A stretch of DNA of 49,625 nt from Candidatus Cryptoclostridium obscurum (GCA_904420535.1 CAJFVQ010000002.1:1-49625); one strand, 5' to 3'. Positions 17,633 through 26,452 are shown, counted from the first letter of the stretch. Made by a program: numbers and translations. The notes: generated by a model from the letters alone, not told the origin.

Positions 17633-17650
17633 TTGGTAATTTTTTTGCAT
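17633..17650 (+). promoter_or_regulatory. Sigma-54-like promoter upstream of the PocR/AraC gene
   Basis: The sequence TTGGTAATTTTTTTGCAT keeps GG and GC at the exact 10-base spacing and a good TTGCAT -12 box, but has TA in place of CA after GG. It points toward the regulator gene about 315 bases downstream. AT-richness makes a chance match possible. Confidence 0.35.
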
Positions 17651-17926
17651 GTTTGTACGATTTAATACGTTTTTAAACAATATAATATTGTCATTGTAAT
17701 TAGAAATAGTATATAATAGTATATATTGTGATATTTTTATCAAAAAAGAAGAATTATGAAATATCACTACTACAAAGGAGTATTTCTCTTAAAGTATAGA
17801 AATATTTAAAAAAACCAACGCATATAGATAAAAAGAAATTCATCATCATATCCAAATGATGTGGATATCGATTCGATGGCAAGGGATATTGAGATCAAAA
17901 ATCAAATTAAAAGTACATTATTATGA

Positions 17927-17936
17927 GGGGGGGGGG
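17927..17936 (+). repeat. G10 homopolymer tract before the regulator start
   Basis: Ten consecutive Gs lie 29 bases upstream of the preferred ATG (17966) in otherwise AT-rich DNA. The last G forms an in-frame GTG (17936). Length change by slippage could alter translation or use of that upstream start. Phase variation is only a hypothesis. Confidence 0.6.
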
Positions 17937-17965
17937 TGGTTCTTGCTGAAAGGAGCGAGCGAAAT

Positions 17966-18835
17966 ATGACGCCCCAAATATTATCCCAGCTATACCAGGT
18001 GGGTAATTTGCTTTATGCCACGACCAATGTCTATAGCTTGGTGATCGATGTTAAAAAGAAACACTTGATCGAAGTTCCCAAATGCCATTTAAACAACTGT
18101 TTTTGCCAAAGGATTGCAAAATGTGTGGGAATTGATATTAGTTATGATCACATCTATAAACGTTGTGATATATCAACCAATGTCAATCGACAGATTATTT
18201 ATAAGTGTCCCTTTGGGTTTTCTAATATCATCGTTCCGGTTTTTCAGGGAAAAGAGTTAGTTGCTGCGTTGCAGGCCGGACCAGTATTGAGTATGGACCC
18301 CGATGAATATATGGAAAAACGAGTGCTTCCGTTATGGAATCTGTCTGAGCAAGATATTGAAGAATTAAAAGACAACCTGCGACAATATCCTCGCGGCGAT
18401 ACCAATTATTTGGTGGCATTGTCGGAAAATATGTCAGCCCTGATTGATGGCGGCAACGATAAAACAGTGATCCCTCCGGACGTATTGGAAGCCAGCGATC
18501 ACCGGATCAGCAATAATTTGGTCAACTCCATACTGGATTTTATTACTTCCAATTATGCGGAAAATATTACCCTTTCCGATGCCGCACGGTATGCTTATGT
18601 GAACCCCTCCCATCTGAGCCGTGTCTTTAATAAAAAGATGAACTGTAATTTCCGTTCTTACCTCAATAACATACGAGTAGAAAAGGCGAAAGAACTGCTG
18701 ATTTCTTCAGATCTGAGTATTGCCGATATTGGGAATCAAGTGGGATTTTCTGATCAAAGCTATTTCAATAAAATTTTTAAGGAGCATGAGGGGATGACGC
18801 CGGGACAGTATCGCCGTCGTCGCCGAAATATATAG
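17966..18835 (+). CDS. PocR-domain AraC-family transcriptional regulator
   Basis: A 289-residue regulator. The N-terminal half (about 10-150) resembles the PocR sensory domain, with a cysteine-rich segment (CHLNNCFCQRIAKC) and the strand IVPVFQGKELVAALQAGP. PocR-type domains bind small organic molecules. The C-terminal 100 residues are an AraC-type double helix-turn-helix (AARYAYVNPSHLSRVFNKK and IADIGNQVGFSDQSYFNKIFKE). AAAGGAG at 17949-17955 supports ATG 17966; a GTG at 17936, at the end of the G tract, would add ten residues. It is divergent from the BCCT-corrinoid-mttB operon and is the natural candidate to control it. The stop is TAG, followed directly by a terminator, so UAG terminates here. 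Confidence 0.9.
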   Translation: MTPQILSQLYQVGNLLYATTNVYSLVIDVKKKHLIEVPKCHLNNCFCQRIAKCVGIDISYDHIYKRCDISTNVNRQIIYKCPFGFSNIIVPVFQGKELVAALQAGPVLSMDPDEYMEKRVLPLWNLSEQDIEELKDNLRQYPRGDTNYLVALSENMSALIDGGNDKTVIPPDVLEASDHRISNNLVNSILDFITSNYAENITLSDAARYAYVNPSHLSRVFNKKMNCNFRSYLNNIRVEKAKELLISSDLSIADIGNQVGFSDQSYFNKIFKEHEGMTPGQYRRRRRNI

Positions 18836-18842
18836 GAATTAA

Positions 18843-18884
18843 AAAAAGCGGATTTGTTCCAAAAATGGACAAATCCGCTTTTTG
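18843..18884. terminator. Bidirectional terminator
   Basis: A stem of about 15 bases (A-run plus GCGGATTTGT against ACAAATCCGC plus T-run) with a short loop lies between the converging AraC-type gene and the sigma-54 activator gene. Confidence 0.85.
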
Positions 18885-18914
18885 ATTCTTTCAAAAGTTT
18901 CCATATCTCATTTT

Positions 18915-21008
18915 TCACTTTACGGGGAGTACGATACCGAATTTCTTTATTTTTTTGTATAACGTGGAACGTCCCATTTTAAGTAGTTTCGCGGCAGCGG
19001 TGACATCATTGCTGGTACTGCGCAACGCTGTACATATGGCGCCGACTTCTGCCTCTTTGAGTGGATTCTCCGTTATGGGAGAAAGACTTGCGCCCACCAT
19101 GGTGGCGCATTTCTCTCCATAACCCAAATAAACATCGTCGGGGAAATCCTGTGGTTCGATCCTGTCCCCGTGAAACGTGGTGACAGCATAAATAATGGAT
19201 TTTTGCAACTGGCGTACATTACCGGGCCAATCATAATGGAGCAGCAAATGTTTGGCGCTTTGGCTTAGTAGCGGAATTTGCCATTTCATTTTATCGCAGT
19301 AGTCCCTGATGAACTGTTCTGCCAGAAGGATGACGTCCTGATCCCGTTCTCTCAGCGGTGGGATGATGACTTTCAATGCAGAAAGTCGGTCATATAGGTC
19401 TTCTCGGAAAAGGCGGTTCCGTACCAATTCCTGAAGATCTTGATTCGTAGCGGCAATGAGACGAAATTCCACATCAATATATTTATCACTGCCAATACGC
19501 ATCACTTGATGATTTTCTAGAACCCGTAATAACACCGCTTGGACTTCATAGGGCATGTCCCCAATTTCATCCAGAAATAAAGTACCACCTTGGGCGAGTT
19601 CTATTTTTCCAGGGCGGCCTTTGCGTTCCGCACCGGTAAAACTACCGCCTTCATAGCCCAGCAATTCGCTTTCCACTAAATTGCGAGGCATGGCCGCGCA
19701 ATTTAAGGCAATGAAAGGTCCGTGAGGCCTGGAAACGTTATGTATCGCCTGGGCAAAAAGTTCTTTTCCCGTACCGCTTTCGCCTAAAATCAAAATATTT
19801 TCATAGGAAGCGGCAAAGCGCATGGATATATCTTTGGCTCTGGTAATGGCAGGGCTATCTCCTAAAATATCCTGAAATGTTAGATGGGCGACATTGCTAT
19901 TTCTGCTGGCGATATAAGTATCAATCTGTTTTGGGTCACTGATGCGTACCACAACGCTGTCCGTAGCTTCCGACTGTTCCCCCAAAATCGGACGGATGCT
20001 GAATAAATAGGTCTGATCGCCGTCGGAAAAATGGAGGCTTTCTTCCATACTGTTGACATTGGCACGCAGAGAGATCATGTGTTTTAACTGAGAGTTCTCT
20101 TTGAGGTAAGAGTAAAAATTGTGAAGTTTATCTCCATCATCCTGAATTCCCAAAATATCGAGACTCTTGGGGTTTGCCTTTAATATGTGGCCTTGGTTAT
20201 TTACTAAAAGGATTCCCTCGTCAATAAAGGTCAATGTCGCTTCTAAAATTCTATTTGCATTGTGAAGCTGTTCATTTCTCTTTTTTATTTCGATTTGTTG
20301 TTCAATGGACAGTGCCATGGTTGAGGTCCAGTAAAGTGCATTGATTTGATCGCGATGAGCTTCTGTTGTCCAATATTCTTGCGGAGCCTCTCTTGTTAGA
20401 GCAAGAATTCCCAGGGTGCGTCCTTCATTATCCGTAATGGGAGCTGCTGATAGAATGGTAGGGCGCAAAGTATCGTGAAAATTTTCCGGTCCAATGGTTT
20501 GGGCGGGGCATCCATACCGGAGGGCTAGCATCATAGCAGTAGTGCCCAGCACCTCTTCCCTGCAGGAGGCTGAAATATACTCAACGCCAGAATCTGTTGC
20601 GGGGATTCCTTCATTGGCTACTGTGGTGAAATACGACTTATCCTCGGGATTTACAAAGAAGCAAAGGAGATTCAAGTCGCAATCAAAAAGAATTACCAGA
20701 AGATGAGTAATGGCAAAAAGCTCCATAATCTCTTCTGTAATCATATTTTTTGTGGTCTCAATCAAACGTTCATTTTTTTTATAAAGGTCGTTATTTCGTT
20801 CAACACTGGGATCCGGGGGAAAAAGCGGTAGATATGGCTGTACGTTGTAAGCTGCTGAACGTTCCCAAGATAAGGCAACTTCTGGACGTAAAATCGGATT
20901 GGTCGAAGGATGAATGCCTTTATCGACAAAGTCGCGTTTGGCTTGTTCCATTTTTTCCCAGTCTCCTTTTTGTAGGAGGCTTGCTCTATTGATCGTTTTA
21001 TAATACAT
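18915..21008 (-). CDS. AcoR-like GAF/PAS sigma-54-dependent activator
   Basis: A 697-residue enhancer-binding protein. After an N-terminal segment with LRPEVALSWERS, typical of AcoR/DhaR-type regulators, come a GAF-like sensor (about 75-230), a PAS domain (about 255-350), a AAA+ domain (about 380-610) and a Fis-type helix-turn-helix (about 655-697). Walker A is GESGTGKE, the sigma-54 loop is the intact GSFTGA, and Walker B is GGTLFLDEIGD. The ATG at 21008 has a modest GAGG site; an ATG at 20951 (MEQAKRDFV) with AAGGAG is an alternative. It is divergent from the sigma-54 promoter of the MFS-mttB operon and is its likely activator, sensing a methylamine-related signal. Confidence 0.93.
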   Translation of the reverse strand: MYYKTINRASLLQKGDWEKMEQAKRDFVDKGIHPSTNPILRPEVALSWERSAAYNVQPYLPLFPPDPSVERNNDLYKKNERLIETTKNMITEEIMELFAITHLLVILFDCDLNLLCFFVNPEDKSYFTTVANEGIPATDSGVEYISASCREEVLGTTAMMLALRYGCPAQTIGPENFHDTLRPTILSAAPITDNEGRTLGILALTREAPQEYWTTEAHRDQINALYWTSTMALSIEQQIEIKKRNEQLHNANRILEATLTFIDEGILLVNNQGHILKANPKSLDILGIQDDGDKLHNFYSYLKENSQLKHMISLRANVNSMEESLHFSDGDQTYLFSIRPILGEQSEATDSVVVRISDPKQIDTYIASRNSNVAHLTFQDILGDSPAITRAKDISMRFAASYENILILGESGTGKELFAQAIHNVSRPHGPFIALNCAAMPRNLVESELLGYEGGSFTGAERKGRPGKIELAQGGTLFLDEIGDMPYEVQAVLLRVLENHQVMRIGSDKYIDVEFRLIAATNQDLQELVRNRLFREDLYDRLSALKVIIPPLRERDQDVILLAEQFIRDYCDKMKWQIPLLSQSAKHLLLHYDWPGNVRQLQKSIIYAVTTFHGDRIEPQDFPDDVYLGYGEKCATMVGASLSPITENPLKEAEVGAICTALRSTSNDVTAAAKLLKMGRSTLYKKIKKFGIVLPVK

Positions 21009-21111
21009 AATTCTCTACCTCGAGACACTGTGTTTTATTATAAATTCTCCACCGAAATATTTTTTTCTGTCTGTCTTAAAAATTGAATTTTTTTATTTAA
21101 ATAAAAAAAAA

Positions 21112-21162
21112 TGTATCTCATATTGGAGAAATTGTCTCCGATTGTCTCATATTTGAGACAAT
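21112..21162. promoter_or_regulatory. Tandem TGTCTC/GAGACA operator, candidate enhancer
   Basis: A perfect palindrome, ATTGTCTC (21141-21148) and GAGACAAT (21155-21162) around ATATTT, lies 108 bases upstream of the -24 element at 21259. A weaker copy with the same TCTCATATT core and GGAGA lies at about 21112-21130, and single TGTCTC or GAGAC half sites occur at 21133 and 21180. This spacing fits an upstream activating sequence bound by the divergent AcoR-like activator. Confidence 0.6.
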
Positions 21163-21256
21163 GAGTCAAAAATAAAAATGAGACGGTATGACGGAGGATA
21201 AAAGGAAAATACCAGTTAAAAACCATAAAGGATTTTTTATCGTGACAAAGGCCATT

Positions 21257-21274
21257 TTGGCATAAGGGTTGCAA
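21257..21274 (+). promoter_or_regulatory. Sigma-54 (-24/-12) promoter of the MFS-mttB(Pyl) operon
   Basis: The sequence TTGGCATAAGGGTTGCAA matches the consensus, with exactly 10 bases between GG (21259-21260) and GC (21271-21272). The predicted start near 21284 is 54 bases before the MFS start codon. The core TTGGCAT is the same as in the promoter at 3801. Confidence 0.85.
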
Positions 21275-21337
21275 TAGTATGATATGCCGGCAATAAATTT
21301 CTCGAAATATTCGAGGATGAAACAAGGGGGTATTTTT

Positions 21338-22573
21338 ATGAGCACTCAGTCCTCATCCAAAATGGGCAAAGCCTGGGTTGTGTTCTTTATCTTTTTTATC
21401 GCCGCTGTATTTATCAGTGGCAATAATGATAAGGTAGCTGCCAACATGGTTTTACTAATGTCTGATCTTGGTATTAACGCTACGGTAACAGGGCTGATGG
21501 TTACAGTTGCTGCAGTATTGGGCGGCATTGCCGCCATTCCAATTGGCGCTGCTATGGTAAAAACAGGTCCTCGTCTCATTGGCCTGATCGCCATTTTAAT
21601 GGCCTTGGCCGGTTGCATTATCGGTGCCCTGGCTCCTAACAGTGCGATTCTTATGATTGGCCGTTTCTTCGACGGTACTGCTATCGGCGTCATCGGCGTT
21701 GTGGTTCCTTCTGTTGTTGCAGCGTTATTTCCTGAAGAAAAACGGAGTTTGCCCATGGTAATCTGGACCTGCTGGGTCAGTATTGGTTATATTGTGGTTC
21801 TTTTTGGTACCAACCTTTTGGCCGACGAAGCAGCGCCTCATACCTGGGTGAATGTATGGTGGGCACTATCTGCTGTATTTGTTATTATTTTTCTTCTTGT
21901 TGCCTTTCTGGGCAAAATGCCCAATGGAGCCAATGAAGTAGGGGACGTATCGAAAGAAAAAGTCACGATCAAGGACGGTTTTAGCTCTATACCGGCCATT
22001 TTATGCGGACTAATCATGTTATTCCTGGCGGTGATCGTGGTGATCTACTCTTCCTTTGTCCCCACCTATTTGAATCTCAGTCTCGGCTTTGACTTGGCTA
22101 AGGCCAATGCACTTACCTCTCTTAATTCCTTTGGTATGATGATTGGCGGCATTCTGATGGGGATTGCTCTTCTGAAGATCAAAAACAAAAATATGGCATT
22201 GCTGATTTTTGCAATCCTTACGGGCATTCTTTCCGTATTCGTTTTCTTGTTCCCCGCAAATCTTGCGGCAGTATATCTTTTTTTGTTGGGGCTTATTTCC
22301 CAATGTGTGATGGCTACGTTATTTACAGTGGCGCCGGAAGCGGCTCCCTCGCCTGAATTAGTTCCCATTACTATGAGTTTTCTCACCTTCGGTCAGCTGA
22401 TGGCTGGTTTGACCGTGACCATTGCTGGTGCGATCCTTGATGCCAAAGGTTTTGCTGCCCTGTCTTATTTTGTTGGCGTCATGGGCGTTTTATTTATTGC
22501 CGTTTGTGCGACTTTTGTAATTTATATGAAGAAGAGAAACGATAAAAAATCAATTGTGGAGGTTAAAAAATGA
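21338..22573 (+). CDS. MFS transporter of the trimethylamine-type operon
   Basis: A 411-residue major facilitator superfamily protein with 12 hydrophobic segments and a charged C-terminal tail. The start at 21338 (MSTQSSSKMG) follows AAGGGGG; an in-frame ATG at 21284 coincides with the predicted transcription start and is unlikely. It is the first gene after the sigma-54 promoter and overlaps the pyrrolysine-type mttB by four bases (ATGA), so the two are translated together. The likely cargo is trimethylamine or another methylated amine. It differs from the MFS gene at 5719 and the BCCT genes, so four carriers serve this island. Confidence 0.88.
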   Translation: MSTQSSSKMGKAWVVFFIFFIAAVFISGNNDKVAANMVLLMSDLGINATVTGLMVTVAAVLGGIAAIPIGAAMVKTGPRLIGLIAILMALAGCIIGALAPNSAILMIGRFFDGTAIGVIGVVVPSVVAALFPEEKRSLPMVIWTCWVSIGYIVVLFGTNLLADEAAPHTWVNVWWALSAVFVIIFLLVAFLGKMPNGANEVGDVSKEKVTIKDGFSSIPAILCGLIMLFLAVIVVIYSSFVPTYLNLSLGFDLAKANALTSLNSFGMMIGGILMGIALLKIKNKNMALLIFAILTGILSVFVFLFPANLAAVYLFLLGLISQCVMATLFTVAPEAAPSPELVPITMSFLTFGQLMAGLTVTIAGAILDAKGFAALSYFVGVMGVLFIAVCATFVIYMKKRNDKKSIVEVKK

Positions 22574-24039
22574 AAAAGAATTCTTATCCTTGTTCTTATG
22601 GCGGTGTTGGCATTGGTTTGCGCCTATTAAGCGATGATGACAAACAACATTTGCATAGTGCAGTGCTGGAGATCCTCAATACCATTGGGATCAAATTTGA
22701 ATGTGATGAAGCCCTGGATTATTTGGAAAAAGCAGGTGCAACTATTGACAGAAAACAATGTGTTGCCAAAATGCCCGAGTATATGGTCAATGAAGCCATA
22801 TCTACTGCTCCCGGACACTATATTTTGTATGGAAAAAAGCCTGAATATGACGTTACCGTAGGCGATGGCCGCGTTAACTTTTTACCATTTGGCTCCGGTA
22901 TTATGGTGCAAGATTTGAAAACCGGCGAAGTACGGGATTCTACCAAGGCTGATATTGTAGACTGTGCCCGTATTATCGAATCTCTTGATGCTTATGATTT
23001 ATGTATGGAAACGTTGGTTCCTCGCGACGTGGATCCCAAAGTGGCCTCGCTCCATAGTTTTGCGGCCCACAACTTTCATACTAATAAAAATGTTACCTGT
23101 GGTCCGGCGGATAAACGTAGCGCCGAAGCGTTAGTGGAAATGGCTGCTATTATTGCCGGTGGTTTGGAGCAGCTGGCTGCACGTCCCTTTTTTAATTTCG
23201 GCGGCTGCTCTATTAGCCCTCTCACGATTCCCGACAGTACCTGCCAAGCAATTATGGCCGGTGCGCGCTACCATGTTCCTTGCGGCTGCCTGTCCATGGC
23301 TTTGGCTGGTGGGACTTCTCCTGTGACACTTACCGGCACTGTTGCTATGGCTTTGGCAGAAACTCTGGCAGCGGTTGTTCTTTCCCAGAGTGTTAAAAAA
23401 GGTGCAGAGATGCTCATTGGTACTTCTTGCTGCGCTTTGGACCTTCGGCATAATGCTGCTGCTATGGTGGGGACTCCGGAGCTTGCACTGATTAGCGCGG
23501 CATTTTCAGAAATGGCAAATTATTATCAGATTCCTTGCATTGCTGCGGGAACATAGACGGATTCTAAACTTTCCGATTACCAAGCGGGCTATGAAAAAAC
23601 TTCCACCACTATGCTCCCTCTGTTGGCAGGTGCCAGCTTGATTTACGGAGCGGGAATGTTGGAAAACGGTATGGTCATGAATGCCGGTCAGCTTTATGCT
23701 GATGCTGATGCCATCTCCATGCTGCGTTTTGCCCAAAGAGGTCTTCCCGTCAATGATGAGACTTTGGCTTTGGATGTCATTCGTGAAGTGGGAATTCAAG
23801 GAGAATATCTCAGCACGATGCACACCTTCCAAAATTTTAAGACAGAACAGAGTAACCCCACATTCATGAACCGTGATAATCGCGCCGATTGGTTGGCCAA
23901 AGGCGGTCAGTCCATGCATGGCGTTTGCATGAAAAAGGCTGTAGAATTTTTAGCCACAGAACCCAAAGAGATCATTTCTTCGGAAATTCAGGAAAAGGTC
24001 AATGCGGTCATTTCAAAAGCGGAAGCAGAGTGGGAATGA
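22570..24039 (+). CDS. mttB: Trimethylamine methyltransferase MttB with in-frame UAG (pyrrolysine) at codon 329
   Basis: Read through the TAG at 23554-23556, the frame gives 489 residues, close to the length of archaeal MttB (about 495, with pyrrolysine near 334). The TAG is codon 329 in the segment QIPCIAAGT-UAG-TDSKLSDYQAGYEK. The three non-Pyl paralogues have Leu, Cys or Ala at exactly this position, and the sequence stays homologous on both sides, including VNDETLALDVIREVGIQGEYLS near the C-terminus. This is strong evidence for pyrrolysine decoding of UAG, not termination. The enzyme should transfer a methyl group from trimethylamine to a corrinoid protein. It overlaps the upstream MFS gene by four bases and ends with TGA. 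No pylTSBCD genes lie in the window, so the amino acid at codon 329 is inferred. Confidence 0.88.
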
Positions 24040-24068
24040 ACCAAAAATAAAGGATGGGAGGTTGAAAG

Positions 24069-25497
24069 ATGAGAAATACCTATTGTGCAACTCCGAGTAA
24101 TATGGGTATTGGCATTAACCTAATGGGAGATATGGATAAAAACCATATGCATGATGCTATTTTGGAGATCTTAGGTACCGTTGGTGTAAAATTCGAAAGT
24201 AACGATGCCTTGGAAATCCTTGCTGGCCATGGGGTAAAAGTTTGTAAGGATTCTAAGGTCGCTCGTTTTCCCGGTTACATAGTGGAGGATGCTATCGCCG
24301 CTGCTCCAGGACATTTTTATCTTTATGGAAAATCCCCGGAATATGATCGCTTGTTGGGGGACGGTAGAGTTAACTGGATCCCCTTTGGCTGCGGTATTAA
24401 AACGAAAGATTTGGAAACCGGTGAGATTCGTAATACCACGAAACAGGATATTGCCGATAATGCCCGCATCACAGAAGCTCTGCCAGAGTATGATGTTTGC
24501 ATGCAGACCGTTGTGGCCCAGGATGTACCCTCTCATGTGGAAGAGCTCCACAGCTTTACGGCCCATGCTTACAATACTAATAAAAATGTTACTGTTGGCC
24601 CTATGGGCAAACGATCTGCTGAGACTTTGGTGAAAATTGCAGCCACTTGATAATCTTCACGAACGCCCCTTCCTAAATTTTGGCGGTTGTACCATCAGCC
24701 CTCTCACCTGCTTGTCAGGCCATTATTGTGGGAGCCCAGCATCATATTCCCATTGGTTGTCTTTCCATGGCTATGTCTGGAGGGATGTCACCTGTTAAAA
24801 TTACCGGTGCTTTGGTTGTAGATTTGGCAGAAACATTGGCGGCGTTGGTATTGGCGCAAGCGGTGCGAAAAGGTGCGCCGCTAACGGTATTCTTGACCAA
24901 CGCCGTAATGCTGTGGCAGAGCTGGGTTGCCCAGAAGCCGCTTTGCTCAGCGCAGGCTTTGCCCAAATGTGCAACTTCTATGATGTGCCCAGTCTCGTCG
25001 GAGGTACCTAGACAGATTCTAAAACTCCCGATATCCAAGCCGGCTATGAAAAAACCTCGACCGCGATGATGTCAATGTTAGCAGGCGCTAGCTTGATTTA
25101 CGGTCCTGGGATGCTTGACAGTGGTCTTATTATGGATCCTGCATTGCTTGTTGCTGATGCTGATATTATCGCTATGTTGAAGTATTCTCAAAAGGGGCTA
25201 CCCGTCAATGATGATGCTCTTTGTCTAGATGTCATCAAAGAAGTTGGAATCAAAGGCGAATATCTCAGTTCTCCTCACACGTTCCAGTATTTTAAAACAG
25301 AGCAATCCGTGCCAAAGATGATGGTTCGCGATTCTAGAGATGATTGGGAAGCAAATGGCTCCCTTAATATGTACGATCACAGTATTGCCAAGGCCAAAGA
25401 AATCTTGGCGGAAACTCCAAAGGAAATCGTCCCTCTGGCAGTGCGGCAAGAAATCAACGCTTTGATTACTGAATGCGAGGTGGATTGGAAAGATTAA
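24069..25497 (+). pseudogene. mttB: Second UAG-type mttB copy, disrupted by three small deletions
   Basis: A diverged paralogue of the preceding gene with its own GGGAGG ribosome site. Compared base by base with that gene it lacks 14 bases near 24645, 11 near 24708 and 16 near 24880, a total of 41, exactly the length difference between the two genes (1470 against 1429). Each deletion shifts frame: the N-terminal part reads in one frame to a TGA at 24648-24650, then two others follow. The pyrrolysine TAG is kept at 25009-25011 in the context GGT-UAG-TDSKTPDIQAGYEK, and the C-terminal 140 residues are undamaged. It is therefore a recent pseudogene, or a region with assembly errors. The intact segments could recombine with the neighbour. 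Confidence 0.85.
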
Positions 25498-25554
25498 AAT
25501 ACAAGGTTCGGGAATTCCACTTGATCTTCGCAATCGCCTCCACCCGTCTTGCGA

Positions 25555-25590
25555 AAGAAGAGAAAGCATACCATGCTTTCTCTTCTTTTC
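25555..25590. terminator. Bidirectional terminator after the second mttB copy
   Basis: A perfect 15-base stem (25555-25569 with 25573-25587) with a 3-base loop is followed by pyrimidine-rich sequence on both strands. It separates the mttB pseudogene from a minus-strand small frame. Confidence 0.85.
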
Positions 25591-25592
25591 TT

Positions 25593-25769
25593 CTATTGCG
25601 CTTTTTTATGAAAACGCGGAGCATTGGTTTTGGGCTGGCCAATCTTATCTTTGGAATTTCCATATTCATCGTAAATGAGGCAGTAACCGATTTTTCCTTC
25701 CTTTTTTTCTTCCTTTTGGATGTGCTGTTGATGTGAAACGCTGTGATATATTCCGCAAAAATCCAACAT
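25593..25769 (-). CDS. Small unrecognised protein, 58 residues
   Basis: A minus-strand frame from ATG 25769 to TAG 25595-25593, ending directly at the bidirectional terminator as a real gene would. The product is Lys/Glu-rich in the middle (QKEEKKEGK) and then reads IGYCLIYDEYGNSKDKIG, which looks like structured protein and not random translation. No good ribosome site precedes the ATG, so the true start may differ. I do not recognise the family. Nothing else that I can support fills the 366 bases between the mttB pseudogene and the next plus-strand gene. Confidence 0.42.
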   Translation of the reverse strand: MLDFCGIYHSVSHQQHIQKEEKKEGKIGYCLIYDEYGNSKDKIGQPKTNAPRFHKKAQ

Positions 25770-25863
25770 ACATGATTTGCAGTGTCTCGGATAAAAATGT
25801 CATTCTTCGGGAACCATGAGATTATCTTAATAAAAGAATATGAAAAACTGGAAGGAGAATACG

Positions 25864-26394
25864 ATGAAAAAAGTGTTTCTCTGGAATCTTTCGGGTCTGT
25901 TATTTACTCTATTGGTTGGAACGTTGCTGCATTTTGTCTATGATTGGTTTGGCGGTAGTTTTTGGGCGGTGCTGGGTGCTGTCAACGAAAGCACATGGGA
26001 GCATTTAAAACTGGTCTTTTGGCCCATTGTCCTCTTCGGTTTTATTGAGTATCTTTTTTACGGAAGAAATATCAGGGGATTCTTACCTACAAAGGTTTTT
26101 TCCTTGCTGATCGCCATGGTTTCCATTGTCGTGGTCTTTTATACCTATACGGGAATCATTGGAGACCATTTTTTGGTACTTGATATTCTTACCTTCGTCA
26201 TTGGGGCTGTTCTGGCCTATTGGTTTGCCTACTGTCAATTGAAAAAAGCGCGATCTATGGACGCAAATAAGTTTCTTTGGGGATTTTCTATGATTCTTCT
26301 TATTGTTTTGTTGATTTCTTTTATTATTTTCACCTTCGATCCTCCTCATATCGCTTTATTTTTAGATCCTGCCCAAGGTTCTTATGGCCTTTGA
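25864..26394 (+). CDS. DUF6512-like integral membrane protein
   Basis: A 176-residue protein with five or six hydrophobic segments. The N-terminal part reads TLLHFVYDWFGGSFWAVLGAVNESTWEHLK, which matches a conserved family of unknown-function membrane proteins in Bacillota that I know as DUF6512. The start at 25864 follows AAGGAG at 25850-25856; an ATG seven codons earlier has none. No enzymatic motif is visible. It is followed by a helical-bundle protein gene 58 bases later on the same strand. Confidence 0.72.
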   Translation: MKKVFLWNLSGLLFTLLVGTLLHFVYDWFGGSFWAVLGAVNESTWEHLKLVFWPIVLFGFIEYLFYGRNIRGFLPTKVFSLLIAMVSIVVVFYTYTGIIGDHFLVLDILTFVIGAVLAYWFAYCQLKKARSMDANKFLWGFSMILLIVLLISFIIFTFDPPHIALFLDPAQGSYGL

Positions 26395-26452
26395 TTCATG
26401 GAATATCCTGTTTGGGGAAATACTATCATAAAAAGACCGGGAGGCATGATCT

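Noticed and set aside
18833-18884. UAG readthrough of the PocR/AraC regulator
   Set aside because: The extension would run straight through a terminator hairpin, and the AraC domain is already complete.
24640-24900. Programmed frameshifting to rescue the second mttB
   Set aside because: Three separate shifts would be needed, each with real missing bases of 14, 11 and 16 nucleotides relative to the neighbour; no slippery sites were seen.
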